This document shows positions 1 to 8,730 of a DNA stretch of 64,000 nt, piece by piece (positions within the stretch are counted from its first letter, which is position 1; each line of letters opens with the position of its first letter). The position numbers and the translations under genes are program-made. The stretch is from assembly GCA_025890175.1 (NCBI GenBank), contig JANPYM010000005.1, positions 2,589,172 to 2,653,171 on the forward strand, in the 5' to 3' direction. This stretch comes from Ciborinia camelliae. Taxonomy: Eukaryota; Ascomycota; Leotiomycetes; Helotiales; Sclerotiniaceae. The notes beneath the pieces were generated by a model that was given only the letters and a program-made list of their open reading frames with translations, ran no database searches and was not told where the DNA came from.

Positions 1-109
1 GACCCCCGAGGAGTCCGCCTTGTCCGTTGGCTTGTTGGCCGCCTGTGAGAGTGTTATCGAGTGCGCCGACGAGTCCGCCGAGAAGTCCCCCACCTTGGTT
101 TCCTGACAT
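1..109 (-). CDS. Small Gly/Leu-rich protein, 5' part only
   Basis: An ATG at 109-107 on the minus strand opens a frame that runs off the left edge after 36 codons. The visible peptide is rich in Gly, Leu and Gln and carries repeated Leu-Leu-Gly-Gly blocks, beginning Met-Ser-Gly-Asn-Gln-Gly-Gly-Gly. Peptides like this occur in small fungal proteins of unknown role, some of them stress-related. No domain can be assigned from so short a piece. The start is supported by lack of coding character upstream (110 onward) and by strong composition bias from the first codon. Function unknown; the rest of the gene lies outside the window. Confidence 0.5.
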   Translation of the reverse strand, partial: MSGNQGGGLLGGLVGALDNTLTGGQQANGQGGLLGG

Positions 110-1079
110 GTTTGTTGTGTTTGGGAGGTTTGGTTTGAGGGTATTTGGTTTGTTTAGTTTGTGTGTGGGTTTTTTGAGATGTTTGTAGGTAGATAGATGT
201 TTGCAGATTCGCAGACGATTTCTTTTGGTATGATGGTCGAAATTACAGTTAGAGAGCCTCGAGCTATATAGTTCTACAATTACAACCCAATTACTCATCT
301 AACATCCCTCTTATCACATGCACATTAACGCCACACACACTCCTCCATTTTCAGCATATTCCACTGATGCGAATTTCAAGATTTCCTGTTTTTTCCCAGA
401 ATCAGGGATAGCATCCATGCAGGACCCTGACGTAGATCGTATATTAAAAAGACTAGGATGCTGAAGGTTCAGCCAACGGATTTTCAGAACGCATGTGGAG
501 GAAGGATATCACATAGATATTGATGGTGTGGTGTCTGCATAGATGAGGAGTGAGATTGACGTAATTGAGAAGAAGAATGGGGATATAATCTGGATTATGC
601 ATGAGATCGTGATGAGTGGATGAGAATGAAATGAGGAAAGTTGACGCGAAGACACAGCCACATGGAATTTGGAGAAGAACTTGCTTTCTAGATGAATGTG
701 GATGGATGTTTGCTCCTAGCCTTGATTACGATTGATCGGATAGGTGATTGGTGATAAATGAAAGTGTACATAACGTGAGTTTCACGTGAGTTTCATGTGA
801 TTCTTCCGGACTCCTTGACAGATCCACGAACGTGGCTGGAATTGAACGTCAAGAAATGACATGGTGATTCAATACTCCAAAAGATCGGTTATGAAGTCCC
901 CTTCACACACATCTAAGCGAAAATGTCTGGAGAATAAATTGATATCTTAGATCCTCAATAGGCCAAAGCTGGTTGCTCTTTTCCAATATTGTAGAGAACC
1001 CAAAGGCACGATTGTCTAGACGCAATATTTCCTACATGCCGCCTTCTACCACAACCTCCCAAAGCCAAACCGACTCCGA
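110..1079. other. Intergenic, no gene seen
   Basis: AT-rich sequence with no convincing open frame on either strand. It should hold the promoter of the left-edge gene (minus strand, reading away to the left) and the 3' flank of the secreted-protein gene. A short direct repeat of a cgtgagtttca-like word lies near 775-800. Confidence 0.5.
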
Positions 1080-1556
1080 TCACCCCTCAACGCTATAACA
1101 AAAGTCCGACCCATCACTCGGATATTTATTCGAAAAGAAAATCCCACTACTATTACTCAAAACAACATAACCGGTCGTATCACCCGTACCAAAATTATCC
1201 ATCCACGAATTGTACTGCGTGCAGACCGTCGAATTCGGCGCATACGAATATGAGATACAAGCCGTGATGCCCCTACACCGTGATTGACAAGAGGGAAAAT
1301 CGGGGAGATTGGCGGTGCCGAAAATTCGCGAGGTAAGCGCAACGTCGGCCGTGCCTTGAATATTGCAGCCGGGAATGGTCTTGGTGGCGATTGCGGATGA
1401 GGTCGTGGTTGTCGTTGTTGGGGTACTGGTTGTTGTGGGTGAAGAATCTCGAGGTACGGCGTTTCGGGCGAGGACATCACCGGGGGTGTTTAGGGGAGAG
1501 GAGATTGCGAGAGATGCGAGTGTAAGGAGGATAAATGATGAGAATAGGCGAGTCAT
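1080..1556 (-). CDS. Small secreted cysteine-containing protein, Thr-rich linker
   Basis: Predicted 158-residue protein. It starts at the ATG at 1556, chosen because it is followed at once by a signal peptide (MTRLFSSFILLTLASLAISS); the longer open frame upstream has no ATG. Order of parts: signal peptide (1-20), a short propeptide-like segment, a Ser/Thr-rich stretch (about residues 37-62) likely O-glycosylated, then a compact C-terminal region with six cysteines. The Cys pattern with CQSRC and a Ser-Tyr-Ser-Tyr segment resembles PAN/Apple-like carbohydrate- or protein-binding modules of fungal secreted proteins, but I cannot confirm the fold. An N-glycosylation sequon (Asn-Ser-Thr) precedes the fifth Cys. 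No intron. It probably acts outside the cell or at the wall; a candidate effector by size and Cys content only. Confidence 0.7.
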   Translation of the reverse strand: MTRLFSSFILLTLASLAISSPLNTPGDVLARNAVPRDSSPTTTSTPTTTTTTSSAIATKTIPGCNIQGTADVALTSRIFGTANLPDFPSCQSRCRGITACISYSYAPNSTVCTQYNSWMDNFGTGDTTGYVVLSNSSGIFFSNKYPSDGSDFCYSVEG

Positions 1557-2229
1557 TTTCGCTGTTTTGCTGCTTGATTTGTGTGGCCCTGGTTTTTGAG
1601 CACTCGAATCAATTTGGGGTTGAAATTCGAGAATACAGAGGATTATAGACAAGAGACGCGTGTGAATTTATGTACTGGTATATGAGGTTGTATTATTGAT
1701 TTTTCGGCGGTTCTGAGGTTCAGATTGAGAGGATTTTGAATGCTACCATGGAGTGGTTACCATTTGTCATGGGAATTGAAAATTCTCCCGTATATGCATG
1801 AATTCAGCTTGATTGATTATGGTCGTACGCACTGCACTGCAACTCGTATGATGCACCATCGCTGGAAGCTTGTTCATTTAAATATATTATGTTTATTTGC
1901 GTTGCAAAAAAATACGAAGAAACGACTAAAAGTCGGTCGCCTTGCGGTGTACCACAAGTGGGTTCACATATTCATAGACCGCTCCCCAACTTTCAAAAAT
2001 CACAATTATTTCAACTTTCAATTAATTCGGTTCAAATTGCATATTATCATTTTTTGATTTGTATTGAATGATCAGATTGAGGTTTAAAACATAAAATCAT
2101 ACGTTGTTTTATGAGTCCGCACACCCGCTGGTGGACACTCAAGCTTTGCCCAGGCGAGATTCATATGCAAGCCACTTAAACGATACATGTAGTAAACGAA
2201 GGATCATGGCTGATTTGGGGAACTGCAAT
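1557..2229. other. Intergenic, no gene seen
   Basis: 5' flank of the secreted-protein gene followed by AT-rich DNA. The open frames at 1740-2071 have no coding character and no conserved motif. Confidence 0.45.
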
Positions 2230-3432
2230 TCATTCAGCTCGTTGTTCACGAACTTGGGTCAGTAACGTTCCATACTGAAGCGCATTCCGAACGTTAGAGA
2301 AAGCAAGGACTTCTGATTTGTGCTACTTCTTGTCAGCTAGAAAAAACATCCGATATCTATATACTTATAATAGTTTCAAAGGTTCCACCGCCCATATGCG
2401 GAGTCAAGATGACGTTCTCATTTTCAAGTAGCTTGGGATGTACTTGCGGCTCATTCTCAAAAACATACAAACCAGCGCTAAATAGTTTCCCAGAATCAAG
2501 AGCGTCAACAAGAGCTTCCTCATCGATTATAGGTCCACGAGAGGTATTAATCACAATAGCTCCCTTCTTCATTTGCGCGAACCCTTCCGAGTTGAGAGTA
2601 TGCCGAGTTGTATCCGTAAGTGGAAGGTGTACAGAAATGACATCGCTTGTCCGGAGCAGTTCTTCAAAGGAAACATATCTGGTCCCTGGAGGCGTCCGTT
2701 CTGCGGGAAGGGGATTTCGGGTGTAATATTGAACATGCATGTCAAACGCTGCGGCACGTTTGGCTACTGCACTACCAATATTACCCATACCCAGGATTCC
2801 GAGAATTTTCCCCTCGGGGTCATGTCCTGGCGCGGCATGCCCACGCCATTGGCCTTTTCTCATGGAGAAAGAGGGGACCCAGGCGCGCCGTAATCAACCA
2901 AGCATGAGGTACATTGCAATATCAGCCGTTGCATTCCCAACGTTTCCGGGGGCATTGGAAACGGCAATACCTGTAAGATACGTTACAAATCATTCTAAAA
3001 TATCCAATGGGGACTTTTCTCTACCACAACTAGTGCAGGTACCGACATCAATTTGGTCGTACCCCATCTGAGGAGAGCATATGAATTTGATCGATTTTGG
3101 CAGATATTGGATAAGTTCGGCATCAAGATGCCCAGTGTACTGTCTCAGTCAGCGCATGTCGGCTGAAAATGTAGGGTCGACCGACTTCGTAAGCATCCTC
3201 ACATTTGATAATTCCCAGGTTACCACAACTCCATCGTAATGCCCAGATTGGCAACCACCGAGAAAATCATCTCTGCTTCCATCTTTGACGTGCTATCATC
3301 TCAGATTAGATGCATGAATACTCCTTTAGTTGAATGAAACGCTCACCATTAGTTCGGCAACATCCGAGAGATTGTTCCATTCTGACTTGCACAAGAAATC
3401 GTTCCTATAAGCAGCACCTTAGGTAAAGCCAT
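2230..3432 (-). pseudogene. D-2-hydroxyacid dehydrogenase (glyoxylate/hydroxypyruvate reductase-like), broken
   Basis: Most of a fungal D-isomer-specific 2-hydroxyacid dehydrogenase can be read on the minus strand. It opens MALPKVLLIGTIS at 3432, passes several short GT-AG introns, and ends with a C-terminal exon closing at TGA 2230-2232. The 2357-2863 section carries the NAD-binding motif GILGMGNIG, the Arg-bearing segment INTSRGP, the Glu-bearing FENEP and the His-bearing LTPHMGG, so all catalytic positions persist. Lesions: exon 1 shifts frame just after GTIS (the expected continuation SEWNNLSDVAELM lies in another frame), and an in-frame TGA near 2898 interrupts the segment read as LG-stop-LRRAWVP. 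The last splice is also unclear. Active members reduce glyoxylate or hydroxypyruvate with NAD(P)H. A pseudogene is the simplest reading; sequencing error at two separate sites is the alternative. Confidence 0.7.
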
Positions 3433-3943
3433 CGCGACTATTATGATTGAATGTTGAGGTGATGGAATCGGGGTGAAATTACAAAAATAATCAGAATTTG
3501 AGGGGAATAACCAAGGAATGGAGGGTTGAGTCTTTATCTATCCCTTGCGGTGATAGACGCATTCAAGGAGTGGAATGTGAACACCGTACTTGTGCCATTA
3601 TCAAACCAACATCCAACTGCATTGTGTTACTATAACATATGTCCATTTATCATTTCATGCACCAACCGTATATGCATTGCGCGACGAGAGCGCTACCAAG
3701 ATAAGATAGCACGTTGAGTAAGAGAATCTTTAGGATAATCCGCAATGATTAACATCTCCAAATTCTTCGTTGCGTTCTTCGCTGAATTGCGTTCCATTTC
3801 ATATCAATCAAAAGGTTCTCAACTTCATGAAGATGTAAGTGAAGCAAACACCGAGAGCTTGAGAGGGAGGACGAACTACTGTAGATGGCAAGGACATTTG
3901 CGCATATACACCTTGCTCGACCTGAGGCTGGCAACGTTTATGT
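3433..3943. other. Intergenic, no gene seen
   Basis: AT-rich flank. Overlapping short open frames on both strands (3526-3945) show no motif and mutually exclusive coding sense. Confidence 0.4.
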
Positions 3944-4150
3944 AGAGTATGGAATGGACCGAATGAATCGATATGATTGTCTATAATGAATTGAATGAAT
4001 GTCATTTATTATCTAGAATGAATTGGATAAATTATGTTCATTGTGAATTATACTCATTATCTATAATAAATCGAATGAATTATATTTTTCATCTTAAAGG
4101 AATTAAATAAGATAAAAAATTGTTTATGATAAATTGAGTGTATTATCTGT
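3944..4150. repeat. Degenerate AT-rich tandem repeat, about 16-bp period
   Basis: Words of the form attatctataatgaat recur at 3976, 4008 and 4056, spaced by 32 and 48 bases, and the sequence between divides into 16-base units with related ends (gaatgaat, ggataaat, aataaat). Strongly decayed; boundaries approximate. Confidence 0.5.
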
Positions 4151-4290
4151 TGAGAGTAGCCAGGGCCGTATGAGCCGTACGGACCGCGAGGCGGGCCGTA
4201 GGCCTAATACGGTCTAGCGCCCTATCTTAAGCTTAAATAGCATACAAGGTTCAACCTTAGTTCTATAGTAATTTCAAATAACATTACACA
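4151..4290. mobile_element. Possible solo-LTR relic, GC-rich core
   Basis: A block starting TGTTGAGAGTAG at 4151 holds an unusually GC-rich core (about 4165-4225) with the palindrome ccgtacgg and the inverted words ccgtat/atacgg. A TG start, internal GC-rich hairpins and a short AT-rich tail resemble fungal copia LTRs. No matching target-site duplication was found and no coding part is present, so this is tentative. Confidence 0.25.
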
Positions 4291-4382
4291 ACTTGCACCT
4301 TCACGTGATCTACCTTTTTAACATTATCTATTTAAATATCGAAGTCTTAATGAAAATGGGGGAAATCATGTCGATCTCGTTC

Positions 4383-6680
4383 TTAACAAAGATTCTTATA
4401 ATCATAGCCCCAATTCATAGAAATTTCGTAGTCATCGTCGACAAAAATGACCTCAAATCCGTTCCCAGTCACAATAACGCCCGGTGGATTTACTGGGAAA
4501 TGGGCAGTTTTGGCCTTCTTCGTTCTTCCAGAAGGTTGCTCATCTGTATGATTTGAAGTTCCAGGTGAATCATAGCGATACTCAGGATTGTACCCTCCTC
4601 GCAGTGGGTTAAAACAATACTTCCCATCTCCTGAACTAGTGTGGGTGACCTTGAGTCTGCAACTTGAAGTACACTTCTAGAGTTTCCCTCTTAAAAACCC
4701 GGAATAACAGTCTCATTCTGTACAATCTCCAAGCTTGCCGTTGCTTTTCCAGAATTCGTCGGTGGGAGGGTAATAGCAGCAGGAGCGTCTTGAAAATCTG
4801 ACATCATAATGACATTCTGTACAGCCTCCGAGTTTGCTGTTATCTTTGCAGAATCTTACGAGCCAGGTAAAATACTGGTCTCACTTGAGTCCATGAAATG
4901 AGATTCGATCAGTTCCTGAAACGTGTCATCTGCCAACGGGGATGGTGATGAGAATATCTCCCCGATAGGATTCCCTAATCTTCACAAATTATTCGATTGA
5001 TATAGCTCCAAGTAAGGTTCCAATCAAGCCGGCTGCTTGGAATAAGCATTAGCCATGATCATACCCCGCATAGATTATCAAAATATCCTCAACTAACCTC
5101 GACAGAAGTATGAGCGGATTCTATGCCATCGCCATCTGACCGCGCCTCCGTAGACTTAATTTCAATTTCCATCACCTTCAAGTAACCTTTTTACTGAAGA
5201 CAGTCGCTGGAGATATCAACGACTTTTTAAAAGTCTTGGAAGTTAATTTCGGAAGTCCGAGGCTGAACGCGGACTGATTGGCGTAAACTCTCAAACTCAC
5301 TTTGCTCCTTCTCAGAAGCCAGGACGGTTACTAATCCTTCGTAAAGGATTTGCGCAAGCTGTTGCCTTTCCTTGGACTCGAATGCCATCAAAATACAAAT
5401 GGCTGGGTGCAAGCTAGCACCATAAGATCTATTCCCAACCACACATTGGACTTCCCACCTGTGTTTCTTCTAGCAAAGGCGGGGGAGCATCCCATGCCGC
5501 ACCTTGTATAATTGAGCGGTGTTAGCCGATGGGAAATAGGGGAGATCTGGCCAAATATTCAACATTTGCGTCCAACACCTCAGTCTAACAGCATCCCTAC
5601 AACTCTTCGTATAGAAAGCAGATTTAAAATGTTATTTACCATGGCAAAATAGCCATTTGGCAGACTCCATTCCCTCAGGCATTTCATTCACAAATGAATT
5701 TTTCCAGTGCGCACAACTTTCACGCACCGCCCTGCTTCCTTCGTTCATTCGCATCAACAAGAGATTTGTCTCGATAGGTTCGACATTATCTGATGTAGGA
5801 GGATCAAACATAGGAGGGTCGGGTGAGATATTATCGGAGGTATTAATATCAGATGATGCACCTTCCGTCAATCCCCTTCCATCTTGGAATAATTTCCGAC
5901 CCGAAATTTGTCTAGGTGGGGCTCATTCGAAAGTTGAAAATTCAACATTTGGCTTTGTTTGTGCATGGCCCACAGTATTTTCTCGCGGAACTACGGTTGG
6001 GGAGGGAGATAATATTCTCAAATCAGACGAGAGCTGATCTTAAAGTTTATTGGTCAATGAATACATATTTTCTTCAAAGGAATTTACATGTCTCCCAACC
6101 TGACCACGTCCAGCTTGTAAGTCAGGTGTAATGTCCATCGCAGTTGTAGAGAAGCTGCCATTCTTTCTCCTACTTGTTGTGCTAAATGTGACACATATGT
6201 AGCTGCCCGTCCAATGCTTAACGAGTCTGGATGATACCCTTGTCGTCTTGATCCTGCTTAATCGTAGTGGCGGCTATAAAGAAGGCGCAATTGGTCCTTG
6301 TCCTTTTTTTAACAAATTCTCCATATTTGTCAGTCTCTGTTCAACAGTTGAAAGGTCTGGCTGCTGTCATTTTCCTCTTGATTCTCTTTGATCTTGCAGT
6401 GGTGGAATGTCATCTAGATAGCATACTGCTGTTGTCTTAAGTCTGCAGGATTCTGGTGGCCCCACTCGGGATCAAATTCTGCCCTACCACCAGCGTTCTT
6501 GTCCCATGGTCTTGGTACTGATTCTCAGTTGGCCCACCGACCTGTTATCGGGTATGTTCGGCTCGAAATGCCATCTCATTCGGGTCATTGAACCTTTGTT
6601 TGTCTGTAAGCCCTCTTTGGTTCAAGTCATCAAATTCGTGTTTGTCTGCAGAGCCTTCATACCTCCCATGTTACAAAACC
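4383..6680 (-). pseudogene. Relic of a multi-exon gene of unknown function
   Basis: One minus-strand frame can be read from about 6480 to about 5095. It is interrupted only by stops at 6472, 6367, 6274, 6040, 5923, 5632, 5470, 5227 and 5191 (lowest coordinate of each), all TAA, TAG or TGA and all one C-to-T step from CAA, CAG or CGA. It encodes protein-like sequence with Pro/Ser-rich and acidic parts, then a Trp/Cys-containing segment (LRCWTQMLNIWPDLPYF) and a charged helix. A GTTAGT donor near 5095 and TTAG acceptor near 4980 lead to an acidic exon with another TAA at 4856. A last exon (about 4680-4383) ends CTAG/AAG...NWGYDYKNLC-stop. Frame also shifts near the N terminus (about 6480-6670). 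I do not recognise the family. Confidence 0.6.
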
Positions 6681-7351
6681 GTGTTTATAACTGAGAGTTC
6701 CAAGGTTAGTAAGTATATGACTATTCTCCACAATCTACATAATACTGCAATCTAAGCTAGTTCATGGAATGAAGCGAAAACTTTAATCAGCCCCCTTTTT
6801 TCGAATAACCATTAGTATATCTCTTCTATCATGTATTTGCAACACCTATGATTGAATTAGATTTATACGTAGTACATGTAAATGATATAAAAAACCCCAA
6901 CTCTAACCCTTCTTAGACCATTGCTCTTTTTGCTGGCAATAAACTTCTTCTTTCTCCTGAGCAAACCAAATTGTCAAAATCTCTTACCATAGACGTCCAA
7001 TTTTCCACCGGCATGATCACATACAATCTATATTCACTGTACAGAAGGTCAAGGTACCCACTTATGACTTAGCCCGATCTGAGGTCTTCTGTCTCTCTTC
7101 ACCGACTTCGATCTTTCAACTTCCCTTCCCTTCCCTTTACACTTTCACAACAATAACAACAATCAACAATCCCCTCTTTACACCTCAACTTTACCAAGAG
7201 TTTTCGATTGTTTCGTTGACACACACCTGTTTCAACGGAAAACAATTGTTATTACAACAAAATCTGTGAGTACTGATCACTTCATTGAAACTTTGAATAT
7301 CTAGAATCTAATATTGGTTGTTTAGATTTACTCGATCAAGATATCGTGGCA
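6681..7351 (+). promoter_or_regulatory. Promoter and 5' leader of the acidic coiled-coil gene
   Basis: The 7080-7200 stretch is pyrimidine-rich, then rich in CAA triplets, the usual look of fungal core promoters and leaders. A probable leader intron spans 7267-7325 (GTGAGT donor, TTTAG acceptor), ending 26 bases before the ATG. No TATA box is obvious. Confidence 0.45.
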
Positions 7352-8144
7352 ATGGCAGGCAACTCAGAAGGTGAGAGATCATCATCTCAAGATAGAAATC
7401 TTTCTGCTGATACTTTTTGATATAGATGACGCGAGGGTACTGAATGCGAGTGGACTTGAAGGTTCGGAAAATCAGGAGGATGGGGATGGTGGTATGCGCA
7501 GTGGAAGTAATGTTCAAGTTGATATGGGTGTCGCGGACCAAAGTTTGCAAGAAGAAGAGACCGAAAATGGTCAGGATTCCGGCGGCAGTAACCTCGATGT
7601 TGGTGGGGCTGGCGGAATTTCGCAAGAAGAGGAGACCGAAGATGGTGAAGATTCCGATGGTAGTTGCACTAGCCATAGTGAAGATGAGGGAGACGACAAT
7701 GTCAATTCCAATATGGCCACAGCACAAGCCCGTCAGGCAACAGGTTGGATGAGACTCCGGGGTAAAGGCAACCAGATGGATCCACAACAGCGACGAGCAT
7801 TGATAAGGGCATTCCTCGCCGAAGAGCCAGAAGATATAGAAACGGTAGCAACCAACCTTATTGTGCACGATTTGAGGATCAAAAACAAGCTGCTTGGTGT
7901 TGCTGCTAATGAACATGCGCTTCGGCTGTTGGAGGAACGCGATGAACTCGAGGCTCGTCTGGAAGAGTCTCGGCAGGAATTGGAGCGAGCTCTGATTGAA
8001 CAACAGGATTTGGAACAAGCATTGGCGCAAACAAACGTGGTAACCGACAGATTGGCGCAAAGCGTTGAGGTTGTTGATGAAAGAGATGATGGAGGAGATG
8101 ATGAAGGAGATGATGGAGAAGATGATGAAGGAGATGATGAATGA
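7352..8144 (+). CDS. Acidic coiled-coil protein of unknown function
   Basis: Two exons, 7352-7370 and 7426-8144, joined across a 55-base GTGAGA...TATAG intron, give 245 residues beginning MAGNSEDDARVLNASG. Taking the longer frame that starts inside this intron would give a false N terminus. The N-terminal half is acidic and holds an imperfect duplication of an QEEETE(N/D)G(Q/E)DS block. A middle segment (MRLRGKGNQMDPQQRRALIRA and following) is basic then helical. Residues about 180-225 form a strong Leu/Glu/Arg heptad coiled coil, and the tail is pure Asp/Glu/Gly (DDEGDD repeats built from a gatgaagga-like DNA repeat). No enzyme motif. Such proteins may be nuclear or chromatin-associated, but that is only inference. 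It converges on the AAA+ gene downstream. Confidence 0.65.
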
Positions 8145-8350
8145 GATGACGAAGAAGAGTTCTATGACAATGATGGCGAGAAAGGAGCTAGTGCATAAAG
8201 TATTACAATTTCGAACACTCGTTCATTCAACAGTGTTTATTAATTTGAGATAGCAATCGATGGGTTTGGTACCTATTTAAACAATGCTCAAAATTGAAAA
8301 GATGTGTGAAAATAAAAAAAGGAAAAGTAAATATGAGCTGCATGGAGATT
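8145..8350. other. 3' flank of the coiled-coil gene
   Basis: AT-rich downstream sequence with a run of a near 8310-8320 (aataaaaaaagg), a possible polyadenylation context. No gene seen. Confidence 0.35.
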
Positions 8351-8620
8351 GATATGAATTCGGACATCGATATAAAGTAGAACATTATCATAAAGTTGAC
8401 ATTGATGTAGGGTTGGACATCGATATGAAGTTGATCATGAACATCAAGTCAGACATTAGTATAGAGTTTAACATTAATATAAAATTGAACAATAATATGA
8501 ATTGGAACCACGATATGAAGCTGGAGATCAATATAAACTTGAACAACGATATGGAATTCAATATTGACACGGAGATGAATATTGATATGACCTTGGATGT
8601 TGATATGGATAGCAGCATCT
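8351..8620. repeat. 18-bp degenerate minisatellite
   Basis: The word gatatgaag (variants gatataaag, aatataaaa, gatatggaa) recurs at 8351, 8369, 8387, then 8404, 8422, 8440, 8458, 8476, 8494, 8512, 8530, 8548, 8566, 8584 and 8602. Twelve units are exactly 18 bases apart after one 1-base slip. Since 18 is a multiple of three, long frames stay open on both strands: the plus frame 8413-8622 reads as a six-residue periodic Asn/Ile/Asp/Met peptide. There is no ATG-led gene structure, so I call it a repeat in the convergent intergenic gap. Confidence 0.75.
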
Positions 8621-8730
8621 AAATCTGCCTAATCCCCAGGCAGATACAATCTTCAGACCAGTTTTCAACGGTGAAAAGTGTCTTCCACCCCGAATATGCA
8701 GTTGATTATCACCACTAATGGCTCAACCTA

